From: Streptomyces sp. NBC_00691
GTDB taxonomy: Bacteria > Actinomycetota > Actinomycetes > Streptomycetales > Streptomycetaceae
Length of the DNA stretch: 64,000 nt
Direction: 5' to 3'
Assembly (NCBI RefSeq): GCF_036226665.1
Contig: NZ_CP109007.1
Span: 4,628,501 to 4,692,500 of the forward strand
Numbering within the stretch: position 1 is the first letter of the stretch; every line of letters begins with the position of its first letter. Shown one piece after another: positions 7,913 through 16,374 of this stretch. Position numbers and translations under genes: made by a program. The notes beneath the pieces were generated by a model. That model did no database searches. It saw only the letters and a program-made list of their open reading frames with translations, and was not told where the DNA came from.

Positions 7913-9295
7913 ATGGCAGCCAGGCCACTCGTTCCGCGTCAGCTCAACGAACGGCTCCAGGCGCTCATCCAGGAGGCCGGCTGCTCCAACGCCGGCCTCG
8001 CCCGCAGGGTCAACATGGTCGGCGCGGAGCGCGGACTCGACCTGCGGTACGACAAGACGTCGGTGGCGCGCTGGCTGCGCGGGCAGCAGCCGCGGGGGCG
8101 CGCGCCGGGGATCATCGCCGAGGCCCTCGGCCGCAAGCTGGGCCGTACGGTCACGATCGACGAGGTCGGCATGGCCAACGGCCGCAACCTCGCGGCCGGG
8201 GTGGGGCTCCAGTTCGCGCCGACCGTGCCCGGCGCGATCGAGCAGGTCTGCGAGCTGTGGCGCAGCGACGTGGGCCGCCGCGACTTCCTCGCCGGCTCCA
8301 CGGTCGCGGCCTCCGCGCTCGTCGAGCCCAGCCGGGACTGGTTGATCACGGGCCCGGACTCGCACGTGGCCCGGATGGCCGGGGCGCGCGTCGGGGTCGC
8401 GGACGTGGCGGCCGTGCGGGAGATGACGGCGGCGCTCGTCGACCTCGACCGGCGGTTCGGCAGCGGGCACGTGCGTCCGGTGGTCGTCCACTACCTCAAC
8501 AGCGTGGTGTCGGGGATGCTGTCCGGCTCGTACCGGGAGTCGGTCGGGCGGCAGTTGTTCGCCGCGGTCGCCCGGCTCACCGAACTCGCCGGGTACATGG
8601 CGGTCGACACCGGCGAACCGGGCCTCGCCCAGCGGTACTACATCCAGGCGCTGCGGCTCGCGCAGGCCGCCGGTGACCGGGGCTACGGCGGCTATGTCCT
8701 CGCCGCCTCCATGAGCCACCTCGCCGCGCAGCTCGGAAACCCCCGGGAGATCGCCCAGTTGGCACGGGCCGCGCAGGAGGGGGCGCGGGGGAAGGTGCCG
8801 CCGCGCGCGGAGGCGATGTTCCAGGCGGCCGAGGCGCGCGGGCACGCTCTGCTGGGTGACCTCAGCGCCTTCGAGACGGCGGCGGGCCGGGCCGTGCGCG
8901 CCCTGGAGCAGGCCGATCCGGAGTCGGGTGACGACCCGGCGTGGATCGCCCACTTCGACCAGGCGTACCTGGCGGACGAACTGGCGCACTGCTACCGGGA
9001 TCTGGGGCGGGCGGACGCGGCGGCGCGGGCGGCGGAGGAGTCGATCGCCGGACATCCCGAGACGCGCGCGCGACGCCGGGCGATCGGCCTCGCCCTGCTC
9101 GCCTCGGCACAGGTCCAGCAGCGTGAGGTCGAGCAGGCCTGCCGCACGGGCACGCGGGCGCTCGAACTGCTCGGCACGCTGCGGTCGTCGAGGGGCGCGG
9201 AGTACCTGGACGACCTGCGGGAGCGTCTGGAGCCGTACGCGGGGGAGGCGGTGGTACGGGAGTTCGGGGCGCGCATGGAGCTCCATGCCGCCTAG
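7913..9295 (+). CDS. NsdA-like XRE/TPR regulator of differentiation
   Basis: Protein of 460 residues. The ATG at 7913 is chosen for the GGGGG at 7903-7907; a GTG at 7868 is less likely. Residues 1-90 form a helix-turn-helix (LNERLQALIQEAGCSNAGLA, then DKTSVARWLRGQQPRG). From about 150 the protein is helical with TPR-like repeats (LAGYMAVDTGEPGLAQRYYI, LAHCYRDLGRADAAARAAEE). It resembles NsdA, a negative regulator of sporulation and antibiotic production in Streptomyces; I infer this from layout and not from a search. Around residue 120 it carries GRRDFLAGSTVAASALVE, a twin-arginine-like motif well inside the protein. Confidence 0.65.
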   Translation: MAARPLVPRQLNERLQALIQEAGCSNAGLARRVNMVGAERGLDLRYDKTSVARWLRGQQPRGRAPGIIAEALGRKLGRTVTIDEVGMANGRNLAAGVGLQFAPTVPGAIEQVCELWRSDVGRRDFLAGSTVAASALVEPSRDWLITGPDSHVARMAGARVGVADVAAVREMTAALVDLDRRFGSGHVRPVVVHYLNSVVSGMLSGSYRESVGRQLFAAVARLTELAGYMAVDTGEPGLAQRYYIQALRLAQAAGDRGYGGYVLAASMSHLAAQLGNPREIAQLARAAQEGARGKVPPRAEAMFQAAEARGHALLGDLSAFETAAGRAVRALEQADPESGDDPAWIAHFDQAYLADELAHCYRDLGRADAAARAAEESIAGHPETRARRRAIGLALLASAQVQQREVEQACRTGTRALELLGTLRSSRGAEYLDDLRERLEPYAGEAVVREFGARMELHAA

Positions 9296-9418
9296 TCCCC
9301 GCCGGGGGCGGTGCCGTTCGAGAAGGTTGTGTAACCGGGCTCACACGTATGTGCGGAGCCCCGGGCGCACCCGGTAGCGTGAGCCGACGATTCCGTAGGT
9401 CCACCAGTAGGAGTCCCG

Positions 9419-10948
9419 GTGACGCAGAACGGACAGGGTCCGGAGCCGCAGTACCCGGCGGTGCCCCCCGCGCAGAACGCCCAAGGGGGAGCACAGCCGT
9501 ACGGTGGCGCCTGGGGTCCCGCCGGCGCGGCGCCGGGCGGGCAGCCCCTGCCGCCCGCGCAGCCCCTGCCTCCGGAGGCGGCGCCGGGGGGCGCCGCCGA
9601 CATGCAGTCCACCCAGTACCTGCCGCCGGTCCCGCCGCAGGGCGGGCCGCAGCCCGGCTACGGCTACCCCCCGCAGGGCGCGCCGCAGCCCGGCTACGGC
9701 TACCCGCCGCAGGGCGCCCCGGGCGGCCCCGACATGCAGGCGACCCAGCACATAGCGCCGGTCCCGGGCGGGATGCCGCCGGTGTCCCCGGTCCAGGGCG
9801 GGATGCCGCAGGCGCAGGGGCAGCAGCCGGGCTACGGGTACCCGCAGCAGGGGCCGGGCGGGATGCCGCAGCCCGGCCAGGCGCCCGGGTACGGCTATCC
9901 GCCGCCGGCCGGGGACATGCAGGCCACCCAGCACATCGCCCCCGTCCCGTCGCAGCAGGGCGGGCAGACCCAGTTCCTGGGCACCGGGCCCCTCCAGGCG
10001 CAGGGCCCCGGGCCCGCGGGCGCCTCGGACGCCACCCAGTACATCGCCCCCGTACCGGCGCAGGAGCCCGGTGAGCGGCAGCCGCCCGCCGAGTTCGACA
10101 ACCTCTTCCGCACGGAGGCCCCGCAGGCCCCGCAGGCCCCGCGGCAGCCGCACGCGCAGGCGTACCAGCAGCCCGCCCCGGCTCCGTACCAGCAGCAGCA
10201 TCAGCCGCCGCAGCACCAGCAGCACCAGCCGCCCGCGCCCCCGCAGCAGTACGCGTACGAGGGTGCCTACTACGACGACGGCGGAGACCCCGAGCCCCCG
10301 CGCCGCAAGTCCCCGGTCGCGCTGATCGCCGCCGTGGTCGTCGGCTGCGCGGTCGTCGGCCTCGGGGCCGGCGCGCTGCTCAGCGGGGGCGACGAGGACA
10401 AGGACCCCAAGAAGGGCTCGCAGAACGTGGCGGAGAGCTCCGCCGCCCCGTCCGGGGAGACGTCGGCCGCGCCCACCGAGAAGGCGGCCGACCCGGCGGA
10501 GCCGCAGGCGCAGGAGCTGAGCAAGCTGCTCGCGACCAGCAGCAACAGCCGTGACACGGTGATCAGCTCGGTCGAGTCCATCAAGCAGTGCAAGAACCTG
10601 GACAAGGCCGCGAGCGATCTGCGGGGCGCCGCCGAGCAGCGCCGGAGCCTGGTCACCAAGCTCCAGTCGCTGTCGGTCGACAAGATCCCGGACAACCCGG
10701 CCCTGACGGCCTCGCTCATCAAGGCCTGGGAGGCCTCGGCGTCCGCCGACGACCACTACGCGGCCTGGGGCGACCAGATGAAGGACAAGAAGGCCTGCAA
10801 GGGCGGCAAGGCCCGCTCGACCAACCACTTCCTCGCCGCGAACAACAAGAGCGGCGAGGCCACCGCGGCCAAGAAGCAGGCGGCCTCGCTGTGGAACCCG
10901 ACGGCCACGAAGTACGGCCTGGAGAAGCGGACGTACACCCAGCTGTAG
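9419..10948 (+). CDS. Proline/glutamine-rich single-span membrane protein with ATQ repeats
   Basis: Protein of 509 residues starting at GTG with AGGAG at 9409-9413. Residues 1-290 are disordered and rich in Pro, Gln and Gly, with repeated QPGYGYPPQGAP units and four copies of an (A/S)TQ(Y/H)(L/I)(A/P)PVP motif. One transmembrane helix (VALIAAVVVGCAVVGLGAGA) lies near 300-320. The C-terminal ~180 residues are extracytoplasmic, with SKLLATSSNSRDTVISSV and two Cys. The cytoplasmic part therefore displays regularly spaced Thr-Gln sites, the type bound by FHA domains when phosphorylated. The function is unknown. A TAGCGT -10-like hexamer is at 9375-9380. Confidence 0.75.
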   Translation: MTQNGQGPEPQYPAVPPAQNAQGGAQPYGGAWGPAGAAPGGQPLPPAQPLPPEAAPGGAADMQSTQYLPPVPPQGGPQPGYGYPPQGAPQPGYGYPPQGAPGGPDMQATQHIAPVPGGMPPVSPVQGGMPQAQGQQPGYGYPQQGPGGMPQPGQAPGYGYPPPAGDMQATQHIAPVPSQQGGQTQFLGTGPLQAQGPGPAGASDATQYIAPVPAQEPGERQPPAEFDNLFRTEAPQAPQAPRQPHAQAYQQPAPAPYQQQHQPPQHQQHQPPAPPQQYAYEGAYYDDGGDPEPPRRKSPVALIAAVVVGCAVVGLGAGALLSGGDEDKDPKKGSQNVAESSAAPSGETSAAPTEKAADPAEPQAQELSKLLATSSNSRDTVISSVESIKQCKNLDKAASDLRGAAEQRRSLVTKLQSLSVDKIPDNPALTASLIKAWEASASADDHYAAWGDQMKDKKACKGGKARSTNHFLAANNKSGEATAAKKQAASLWNPTATKYGLEKRTYTQL

Positions 10949-10960
10949 CCCCGGCCGCGC

Positions 10961-10988
10961 CCCCGCTGTGGTCATGGCCACAGCGGGG
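10961..10988. terminator. Bidirectional terminator hairpin
   Basis: Perfect 11-bp stem, CCCCGCTGTGG and CCACAGCGGGG, with loop TCATGG, between two convergent stops at 10948 and 10995. Confidence 0.85.
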
Positions 10989-10994
10989 AGGGGC

Positions 10995-12317
10995 TCAGGG
11001 GGCGGTCAGCACGGTCTCGCCGACGTCGACGAAGCCGGGCCGCTGGGCCACCAGCCGGCCCTTGCGGACCACCTGGAACGTCACCTCGTGGTTGACGATC
11101 CGGGGGAAGCCGGGGGCGCCGAGCAGGTCCTCGTACTTCCAGCGCAGGGCCGGGGTCAGACCGCCGGTGTCGATCCGCGCGCCCCGGTCGAGGGCGTACG
11201 CGATCTGGGTGGCCGTGACCTTGTCGGTGTCGAGGGACTCGACGACCTCCTTGAGGACCGTGTAGGCGATCCAGGTGGTCTGGACGCCCGCGTCGGCCGG
11301 GTCCACCCGGTTGTCGGCGAAGGCGTGCTCCTGGATGACCTTCCGCATCGGGGCCCAGCTCTTGTCGGACGCCTCCGGGTACCAGCCGGTGACGAACGCG
11401 CCCTCGAAGGGGCTGTGGGCGCCGCCGGTGCGGTCGATCACGGGCTGCCCGACGCTGCCGAGGACGGACGAGATCCGCACACCGTCCTTCTTCCCGCCGG
11501 AGCCGTCACCGGAGCCGTCGCCCGAGCCGTCGCCGTTCCCGCCGCGCTCCTCCTCCGGGAGGCGGCGGAAGGAGTCGAAGAAGGTCTGGGTGCGCTCGCC
11601 GAGCACGGCCGTGACGCAGCCGGCCTCGTCACCGGCCTTCTCGCGGGCCTTGACGGCGGACTCGGTGTACTCGGCGGCGTCCTCGACGGCGGGGATGTCG
11701 ACGGCGCTGCGGTGACTCGCCTTGCGCAGGCCCGAGTTGAGGAGTTCGGGGAGCTTGTCGCCGGCGAGGGTGTCGGGCCGGACGAGGGAGACCCTGCGGC
11801 AGGACGCGGCGAGCTGCATGCCGTGACCGGCGATGAGCGAGGCCTGGCCGCCGTTGACGGGGTACGAGAGCGGGCTGGTGAACTCGTCCTCGGAAATGCC
11901 GTAGCCGCCGATGTACGGGATGCCCGCGGCCTCCAGGGGGGCCATGAAGGCACGCCCGTTCTGGCTGTACGAGCCGACGACGGCGACGGCCTTCTCGCGG
12001 ACGGCACGGCGGGCGCAGGCGGCCGCGCCGGTGGTGGTGTTGTGCTCGTTGCAGGTGAGGATGCGCAGCTCGTGGCCGTCGATGCCGCCCTGGGAGTTGA
12101 CCCAGCGGGCGAACGTCTGGGCCATGGCGGGCATTCCGGGCATATTGGTGGCACGGGTCTGGTCGGGAGCCCACGTCATGACGGTGACGGGCTCCCTGGA
12201 ACCCCCCGTGGTTCCAGGGAGCACGCCACAACCGGTGAGCAACGAGGCTCCGGCCGTCGCGGTCGTGACGTACGCGAGGAGTGAGGTCAGTCGCCGTCCG
12301 GTCATGGACACGCACAT
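10995..12317 (-). CDS. ABC transporter substrate-binding lipoprotein (branched-chain amino-acid type)
   Basis: About 440 residues. The N terminus is a lipoprotein signal ending at the lipobox LLTGC, so the mature protein is tethered outside the membrane. The fold is periplasmic-binding type I (LivJ-like): WVNSQGGIDGHELRILTCNE is the classic family motif. A charged low-complexity insert (DGSGDGSGDGSGGKKDG) sits at about 265-280. No permease or ATPase genes lie beside it, so it is an orphan binding protein or a sensor. The start is taken at ATG 12317; ATG 12305 and 12356 are alternatives. The convergent neighbour shares a terminator. Confidence 0.82.
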   Translation of the reverse strand: MCVSMTGRRLTSLLAYVTTATAGASLLTGCGVLPGTTGGSREPVTVMTWAPDQTRATNMPGMPAMAQTFARWVNSQGGIDGHELRILTCNEHNTTTGAAACARRAVREKAVAVVGSYSQNGRAFMAPLEAAGIPYIGGYGISEDEFTSPLSYPVNGGQASLIAGHGMQLAASCRRVSLVRPDTLAGDKLPELLNSGLRKASHRSAVDIPAVEDAAEYTESAVKAREKAGDEAGCVTAVLGERTQTFFDSFRRLPEEERGGNGDGSGDGSGDGSGGKKDGVRISSVLGSVGQPVIDRTGGAHSPFEGAFVTGWYPEASDKSWAPMRKVIQEHAFADNRVDPADAGVQTTWIAYTVLKEVVESLDTDKVTATQIAYALDRGARIDTGGLTPALRWKYEDLLGAPGFPRIVNHEVTFQVVRKGRLVAQRPGFVDVGETVLTAP

Positions 12318-12437
12318 TTCCGCCTCACGGGTAACGCGGGAGTGAGCATGGTTCAACGCGGGGTGACGTGAAGGTGAATTACGGGGGCTGCGAGGGGGCG
12401 GCTCCGGTTACCGGACAAGGGAACGTACGATCGAAAC

Positions 12438-12944
12438 GTGTCCAGTCCAGTCTCCGGTTCGGTTAACTCTTCCCGTCGCGGCCGTCGCTCCTCCACCATG
12501 GGCGGCATGCCGCTCAACGACATGCCGTGGTGGCGCTGGCGCAGCAACGTGCGCTCGGCGCTGCACATGCTCTCCGATCCCGGGTTCCACGAGACCACCT
12601 GGCTGGCCGGCCTCGACGGGTACGGCGACGTCACCGACGCCGTCTACCGCCTGGTCGAGGACACCTGGCTCGACAACTGGTCCGCCGAGAAGTACGTCGG
12701 TTCGATCTTCCGCGACACCGGCGAGGCCGCCCTCGTCGACGTCGCCGTCCTCCGGGTGCTGCGCATCATGCACCAGGTGGGCCCCGACGCCCCCGTCTCC
12801 GCCTACCTCCAGCACCCCGGGTGGCCGGAGGCCGTACGGGCCGCCCGCGAGGCCCACGTACACCTCGCGCAGGCCGACGGGGAGGACCCGGACACGCCGC
12901 CGCGCTCCCTCGACGTGCTGCACATCATGACGGGGTCCGCCTGA
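12438..12944 (+). CDS. Conserved Streptomyces hypothetical protein (SCO4402-like)
   Basis: Protein of 168 residues, GTG start, no signal peptide or membrane helix. After a basic, Ser/Arg-rich N terminus it is largely helical: MPWWRWRSNVRSALHMLSD, then DNWSAEKYVGSIFRDTGEAA and VSAYLQHPGWPEAVRAAREA. I recognise it as the actinobacterial hypothetical family named after SCO4402, usually beside purU as here (47 bp upstream). The function is unknown. Good codon use and the conserved neighbour support a real gene. Confidence 0.75.
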   Translation: MSSPVSGSVNSSRRGRRSSTMGGMPLNDMPWWRWRSNVRSALHMLSDPGFHETTWLAGLDGYGDVTDAVYRLVEDTWLDNWSAEKYVGSIFRDTGEAALVDVAVLRVLRIMHQVGPDAPVSAYLQHPGWPEAVRAAREAHVHLAQADGEDPDTPPRSLDVLHIMTGSA

Positions 12945-12990
12945 CGGACGGTGGCTCACCGCGCACCTCCGGGTATGGCAGGCTGACGGG

Positions 12991-13842
12991 ATGACCGACC
13001 AGTACGTCCTCACCCTCTCGTGCCCCGACAAGCAGGGCATCGTGCACGCCGTGTCGAGCTACCTCTTCATCACCGGGTGCAACATCGAGGACAGTCAGCA
13101 GTTCGGAGACCGCGACACCGGACTGTTCTTCATGCGGGTCCACTTCTCGGCCGAGGCTCCGGTGAACGTCGACAAGCTGCGCGCCAGCTTCGTCGCCGTC
13201 GGCGACTCGTTCGAGATGGACTGGCAGATCCACCGCGCCGACCAGCGCATGCGGGTCGTCCTCATGGTGTCGAAGTTCGGCCACTGCCTGAACGACCTGC
13301 TGTTCCGCTCGCGGCTCGGCGCGCTGCCGGTCGAGATCGTGGCCGTGGTCTCCAACCACACCGACTTCCAGGAACTCGTCGGCTCGTACGGGCTGCCCTT
13401 CCGGCACATCCCCGTCACCAAGGACACCAAGGCGGAGGCCGAGACCGAGCTTCTCGACCTGGTCCGCGAGGAGAACGTCGAGCTGGTCGTCCTCGCCCGC
13501 TACATGCAGGTCCTCTCCGACGACCTCTGCAAGCAGCTCTCCGGCCGGATCATCAACATCCACCACTCCTTCCTCCCGAGCTTCAAGGGCGCCAAGCCCT
13601 ACCACCAGGCGCACGCGCGCGGTGTGAAGCTGATCGGCGCGACCGCGCACTACGTGACGGCCGACCTCGACGAGGGCCCGATCATCGAGCAGGAGGTCGA
13701 GCGCGTCGCCCACGACGTGACCCCGGACCAGCTGGTCGCGATCGGCCGCGACGTGGAGTGCCAGGCGCTGGCCCGCGCGGTGAAGTGGCACGCGGAACAC
13801 CGCATCCTGCTGAACGGCCGCCGCACGGTGGTCTTCGCCTGA
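12991..13842 (+). CDS. purU: Formyltetrahydrofolate deformylase
   Basis: Protein of 283 residues, the usual PurU length. Residues 5-80 form an ACT domain (YVLTLSCPDKQGIVHAVSSY). The rest is the formyltransferase-like catalytic domain with IINIHHSFLPSFKGAKPYHQ, where Asn, His and a later Asp (TADLDEGPIIEQEV) make the hydrolytic site. PurU splits 10-formyl-THF into formate and THF, balancing one-carbon pools and feeding PurT where present. The gene stands alone after the SCO4402-like gene. Confidence 0.96.
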   Translation: MTDQYVLTLSCPDKQGIVHAVSSYLFITGCNIEDSQQFGDRDTGLFFMRVHFSAEAPVNVDKLRASFVAVGDSFEMDWQIHRADQRMRVVLMVSKFGHCLNDLLFRSRLGALPVEIVAVVSNHTDFQELVGSYGLPFRHIPVTKDTKAEAETELLDLVREENVELVVLARYMQVLSDDLCKQLSGRIINIHHSFLPSFKGAKPYHQAHARGVKLIGATAHYVTADLDEGPIIEQEVERVAHDVTPDQLVAIGRDVECQALARAVKWHAEHRILLNGRRTVVFA

Positions 13843-13949
13843 CACCGCCGCCCCGGCACGCGGAGGTCGCCTCCGTCACCTTCGCGCGCCCGCGGCGCGG
13901 ACGAACCGGCGCTCGGGACGGGCTGCCCGGACGAACCGGGCCGCGCGGC

Positions 13950-15209
13950 CTACAGCCGGCTCAGCGCCGCCGCGGCCGACAGGACGTCCCTGATCGCCTC
14001 GCGGTCGCCGTCCTGTCCCGCAGCAGCCTCCTGCGGGGAGATGTGCCCCGCGACCAGCTGGCAGAACTCCACCCCGTCCATCGCCACCTGCGCCACCACC
14101 TGCTCCGGCGAGCCGAGCGCCGCCGGGGAGTCCAGCGCGATGTACCAGTGGCCGCCGCCCGCGCCCTCCACCTCCAGGTGCAGCGAGCGGCCCGGCGCGC
14201 CCGCCGCGACCAGATGACGGGCGGGCGACGCGAGCCCCGCACGGCGCCGGTTCGCCAGGGCGCCCGGAAGCAGTCGCGCCGCCAGGTCGATCATGCTGTG
14301 CAGATGCGCCCCGCTCGGCGCCGCGTACGGGTACGCCACCGCGTTCGCGATGTCGTCCGCGTGCACCCAGCACTCGAAGGCCCGCTCCAGCAGCGAGTCC
14401 CGCAGCGGCAGCGCGAAGTCCTTGTACGTGACCGTCAGGTCCGCCACGCCCCGCCCCGCGAACGACACGGTCCGGATCAGCGTGTGGCTCTGGTCCCGCC
14501 ACGGGGCGCGGATCGAGCGGTTCGGCGGCCGGTCCTGGCTCGACCAGAACGCGTCCGTCCGCTCCGTGGGCGACAGCTCCGGGGTCCCCGCGCCCAGCGG
14601 GTCGTCCAGGCCGAGCGCCGACGACACGAGCCCGTCCACCGCGAGGAGATGGCCCATGACCCCGGCGACCGTCGCCTTCCGGCGCACGATCCGGTCCTCC
14701 TCGTACCACTTGAGCCGGACCGGCGCGTGCCACTCCGACTCGCCGATGTCCCGGAGCAGGGCGTCGAGCCGCGCGGTCTCCGCGTCGTACGGCGTGACCC
14801 ACTCCGGCACCGGGATGCGCGCCGGGCGCCGGCCCAGGCAGTTCTCCAGCACCCGGGACCGCAGGAGCGGGTCGAGGTCCAGATCCCGGTCCTCGTGCAG
14901 CAGCGCCACCGCGTCCCGCAGCCGCAGCGCCTCGTCCGCGCACGGCGCGCAGGCCGTCAGATGGTCCTCGACGGCCTGCGTCTCCCCGGGCGAACACGCC
15001 GAGAGCGCCCAGGCCCCGAGGAGGGACTTGAGCACCCCGTGCGTCAGGACGGGTACGTCGGGCTCGGGTTCCGCCCCGGGCTTCTCCTCCTCCGGCGCCC
15101 CACCCGGGCCGGCCGTCAGATCCGCGTGGTCGTCCGCCGCCCGGCGCGGCCCCGGTATCCACGGGGCGCGTGCGACGTCGTCCCCGTCGTCGCCGTTCGC
15201 CCGGGTCAC
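13950..15209 (-). CDS. Zinc anti-sigma factor fused to an MDMPI/DinB-like domain
   Basis: Protein of 419 residues beginning at the GTG that overlaps the sigma-factor stop (GTGA). Around residue 83 is EDHLTACAPCADE, an exact H-x3-C-x2-C ZAS motif, the redox- or ligand-sensitive zinc site of anti-sigma proteins of the RsrA type. There is no transmembrane helix. The C-terminal ~270 residues resemble the mycothiol-dependent maleylpyruvate isomerase N-terminal (DinB-like) fold: ARLDALLRDIGESEWHAPV, then TVAGVMGHLLAVDGLV with the conserved His and FECWVHADDIANAV. A cytosolic anti-sigma factor with a built-in thiol-enzyme domain is therefore inferred. Confidence 0.85.
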   Translation of the reverse strand: MTRANGDDGDDVARAPWIPGPRRAADDHADLTAGPGGAPEEEKPGAEPEPDVPVLTHGVLKSLLGAWALSACSPGETQAVEDHLTACAPCADEALRLRDAVALLHEDRDLDLDPLLRSRVLENCLGRRPARIPVPEWVTPYDAETARLDALLRDIGESEWHAPVRLKWYEEDRIVRRKATVAGVMGHLLAVDGLVSSALGLDDPLGAGTPELSPTERTDAFWSSQDRPPNRSIRAPWRDQSHTLIRTVSFAGRGVADLTVTYKDFALPLRDSLLERAFECWVHADDIANAVAYPYAAPSGAHLHSMIDLAARLLPGALANRRRAGLASPARHLVAAGAPGRSLHLEVEGAGGGHWYIALDSPAALGSPEQVVAQVAMDGVEFCQLVAGHISPQEAAAGQDGDREAIRDVLSAAAALSRL

Positions 15210-15787
15210 CGCGCCCGTCCGTAGCCGGGCGGACCGCCGCCCTCGGAGAAGGGCCGGTTCGCCGAGGAGAGCAGCTGGAGCCCGAGGCGCAGGCGCCGCC
15301 GCGCCTCGTCCTCGGTGACGCCGAGGTCGGCGGCGGTCTGCCGGTAGTCCCGCCGCTGGAAGTACGCCAGTTCGAGCGCGGCCCGGAGCGGGGTCGGCAT
15401 GGACGTCACGATGTAGTCGGCGCGGGCCGCGACCGAGGCCCGCCGGACCTTCTGCTCCAGCTCCTCCGCCGAACCCCGGCCGGTCTCCGCGTACGCCGTC
15501 GTCTCGGCCTGCCGCAGCCGGTGGACGGCCTGCCGCTGCGTCAGCTTGGCCACCCACGAGCGCAGGTTCCCCTGCTTGGGGTCGTACGCGTCCGGGTTCT
15601 CCCAGATGTAGCCGAAGACCTCGCGGGTGATCTGGTCGGCCGCGTCGTCGTCGTCGAGGACCCGGTGGGCGAGGCTGTGCACCAGTGCCGCGAACCGGTC
15701 GTACAGCTCGCCGAGCGCGGCCGCCTCACCGCGCGCCAGCCGCTGCTGCATCCTGCGGTCCCAGCGCGGTGGTGTGTCCATCGCCAT
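15206..15787 (-). CDS. ECF-type RNA polymerase sigma factor
   Basis: Protein of 193 residues. Region 2 is LGELYDRFAALVHSLAHRVL with DDAADQITREVFGYIWENPD (core-binding and -10 recognition). Region 4 is the helix-turn-helix near 130-170, RAALELAYFQRRDYRQTAAD and LGVTEDEARRRLRLGLQLLS. The usual region 4 signature is kept. It is coupled to its anti-sigma factor at 13950-15209 by a 4-nt overlap. The divergent STAS protein begins 162 bp away, so all three may belong to one circuit. Confidence 0.93.
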   Translation of the reverse strand: MAMDTPPRWDRRMQQRLARGEAAALGELYDRFAALVHSLAHRVLDDDDAADQITREVFGYIWENPDAYDPKQGNLRSWVAKLTQRQAVHRLRQAETTAYAETGRGSAEELEQKVRRASVAARADYIVTSMPTPLRAALELAYFQRRDYRQTAADLGVTEDEARRRLRLGLQLLSSANRPFSEGGGPPGYGRAR

Positions 15788-15948
15788 CCGACCCTCGCCC
15801 CTCCCGGCTGCGGCGGCACTCCGTGTCTACTCCAAAGTAGTGCGCCGCTCCGACAACGCACCCATGTTTGCCGCAAGTGCGCCCTTGACGCGGACTCGGA
15901 TGGTAAGGAAAGCGTCATCCTCGCGCTCAGGGGTTTCGCGGCCCGCCG

Positions 15949-16374
15949 GTGGGGCAGGCGCCGACCGTGACGACGATCGAGGTCGACGAGAACGAGTACG
16001 GCTCCTGGACGGTGTTCCGTGTACGGGGCGAAATGGATCTGGTCACCTCCCCCCGGATACGCCGCCGCGTCCACGACGCCGTGGCGGGTGGCCGTCACGA
16101 CCTGGTGATCGATCTGTCCGCCGTCCGTTTCTGCGACTCCAGCGGGGTGGGGGTGCTGATCGCGTCCCGCCGGCTCCTCCGCTCCTGCGGCGGCCGGCTG
16201 CGCCTGATCCTTCCCGAGGACCGGGAGGGCCACGTCGGCCGGGTCCTCACCGCGCTCGGGGTCCGGCGCCTCTTCGAGGTGTACGAGGATGTGCGGGGAG
16301 CGCTGACAGGGGCGGCGGAACGCCCCGACGTGACCCTCCCCGGGCAGCAGGTCACCGACCGAATCGCTCCCTGA
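15949..16374 (+). CDS. STAS-domain anti-anti-sigma factor
   Basis: Protein of 141 residues (135 if the GTG at 15967 is used). One STAS domain: WTVFRVRGEMDLVTSPRIRR, then VIDLSAVRFCDSSGVGVLIA. The DSSG motif holds the serine that an RsbW-like kinase phosphorylates in SpoIIAA/RsbV/BldG proteins. When unphosphorylated it would sequester an anti-sigma factor. No dedicated kinase is beside it; an HATPase protein is encoded at 21650-22144, 5.3 kb away. The last 23 bp overlap the convergent acyl-CoA ligase gene. Confidence 0.88.
   Translation: MGQAPTVTTIEVDENEYGSWTVFRVRGEMDLVTSPRIRRRVHDAVAGGRHDLVIDLSAVRFCDSSGVGVLIASRRLLRSCGGRLRLILPEDREGHVGRVLTALGVRRLFEVYEDVRGALTGAAERPDVTLPGQQVTDRIAP

Noticed and set aside
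6968..9295. Prim-pol-like gene plus XRE regulator as a phage or plasmid remnant
   Set aside because: No integrase, repeat borders or composition shift; both types are standard in Streptomyces chromosomes.
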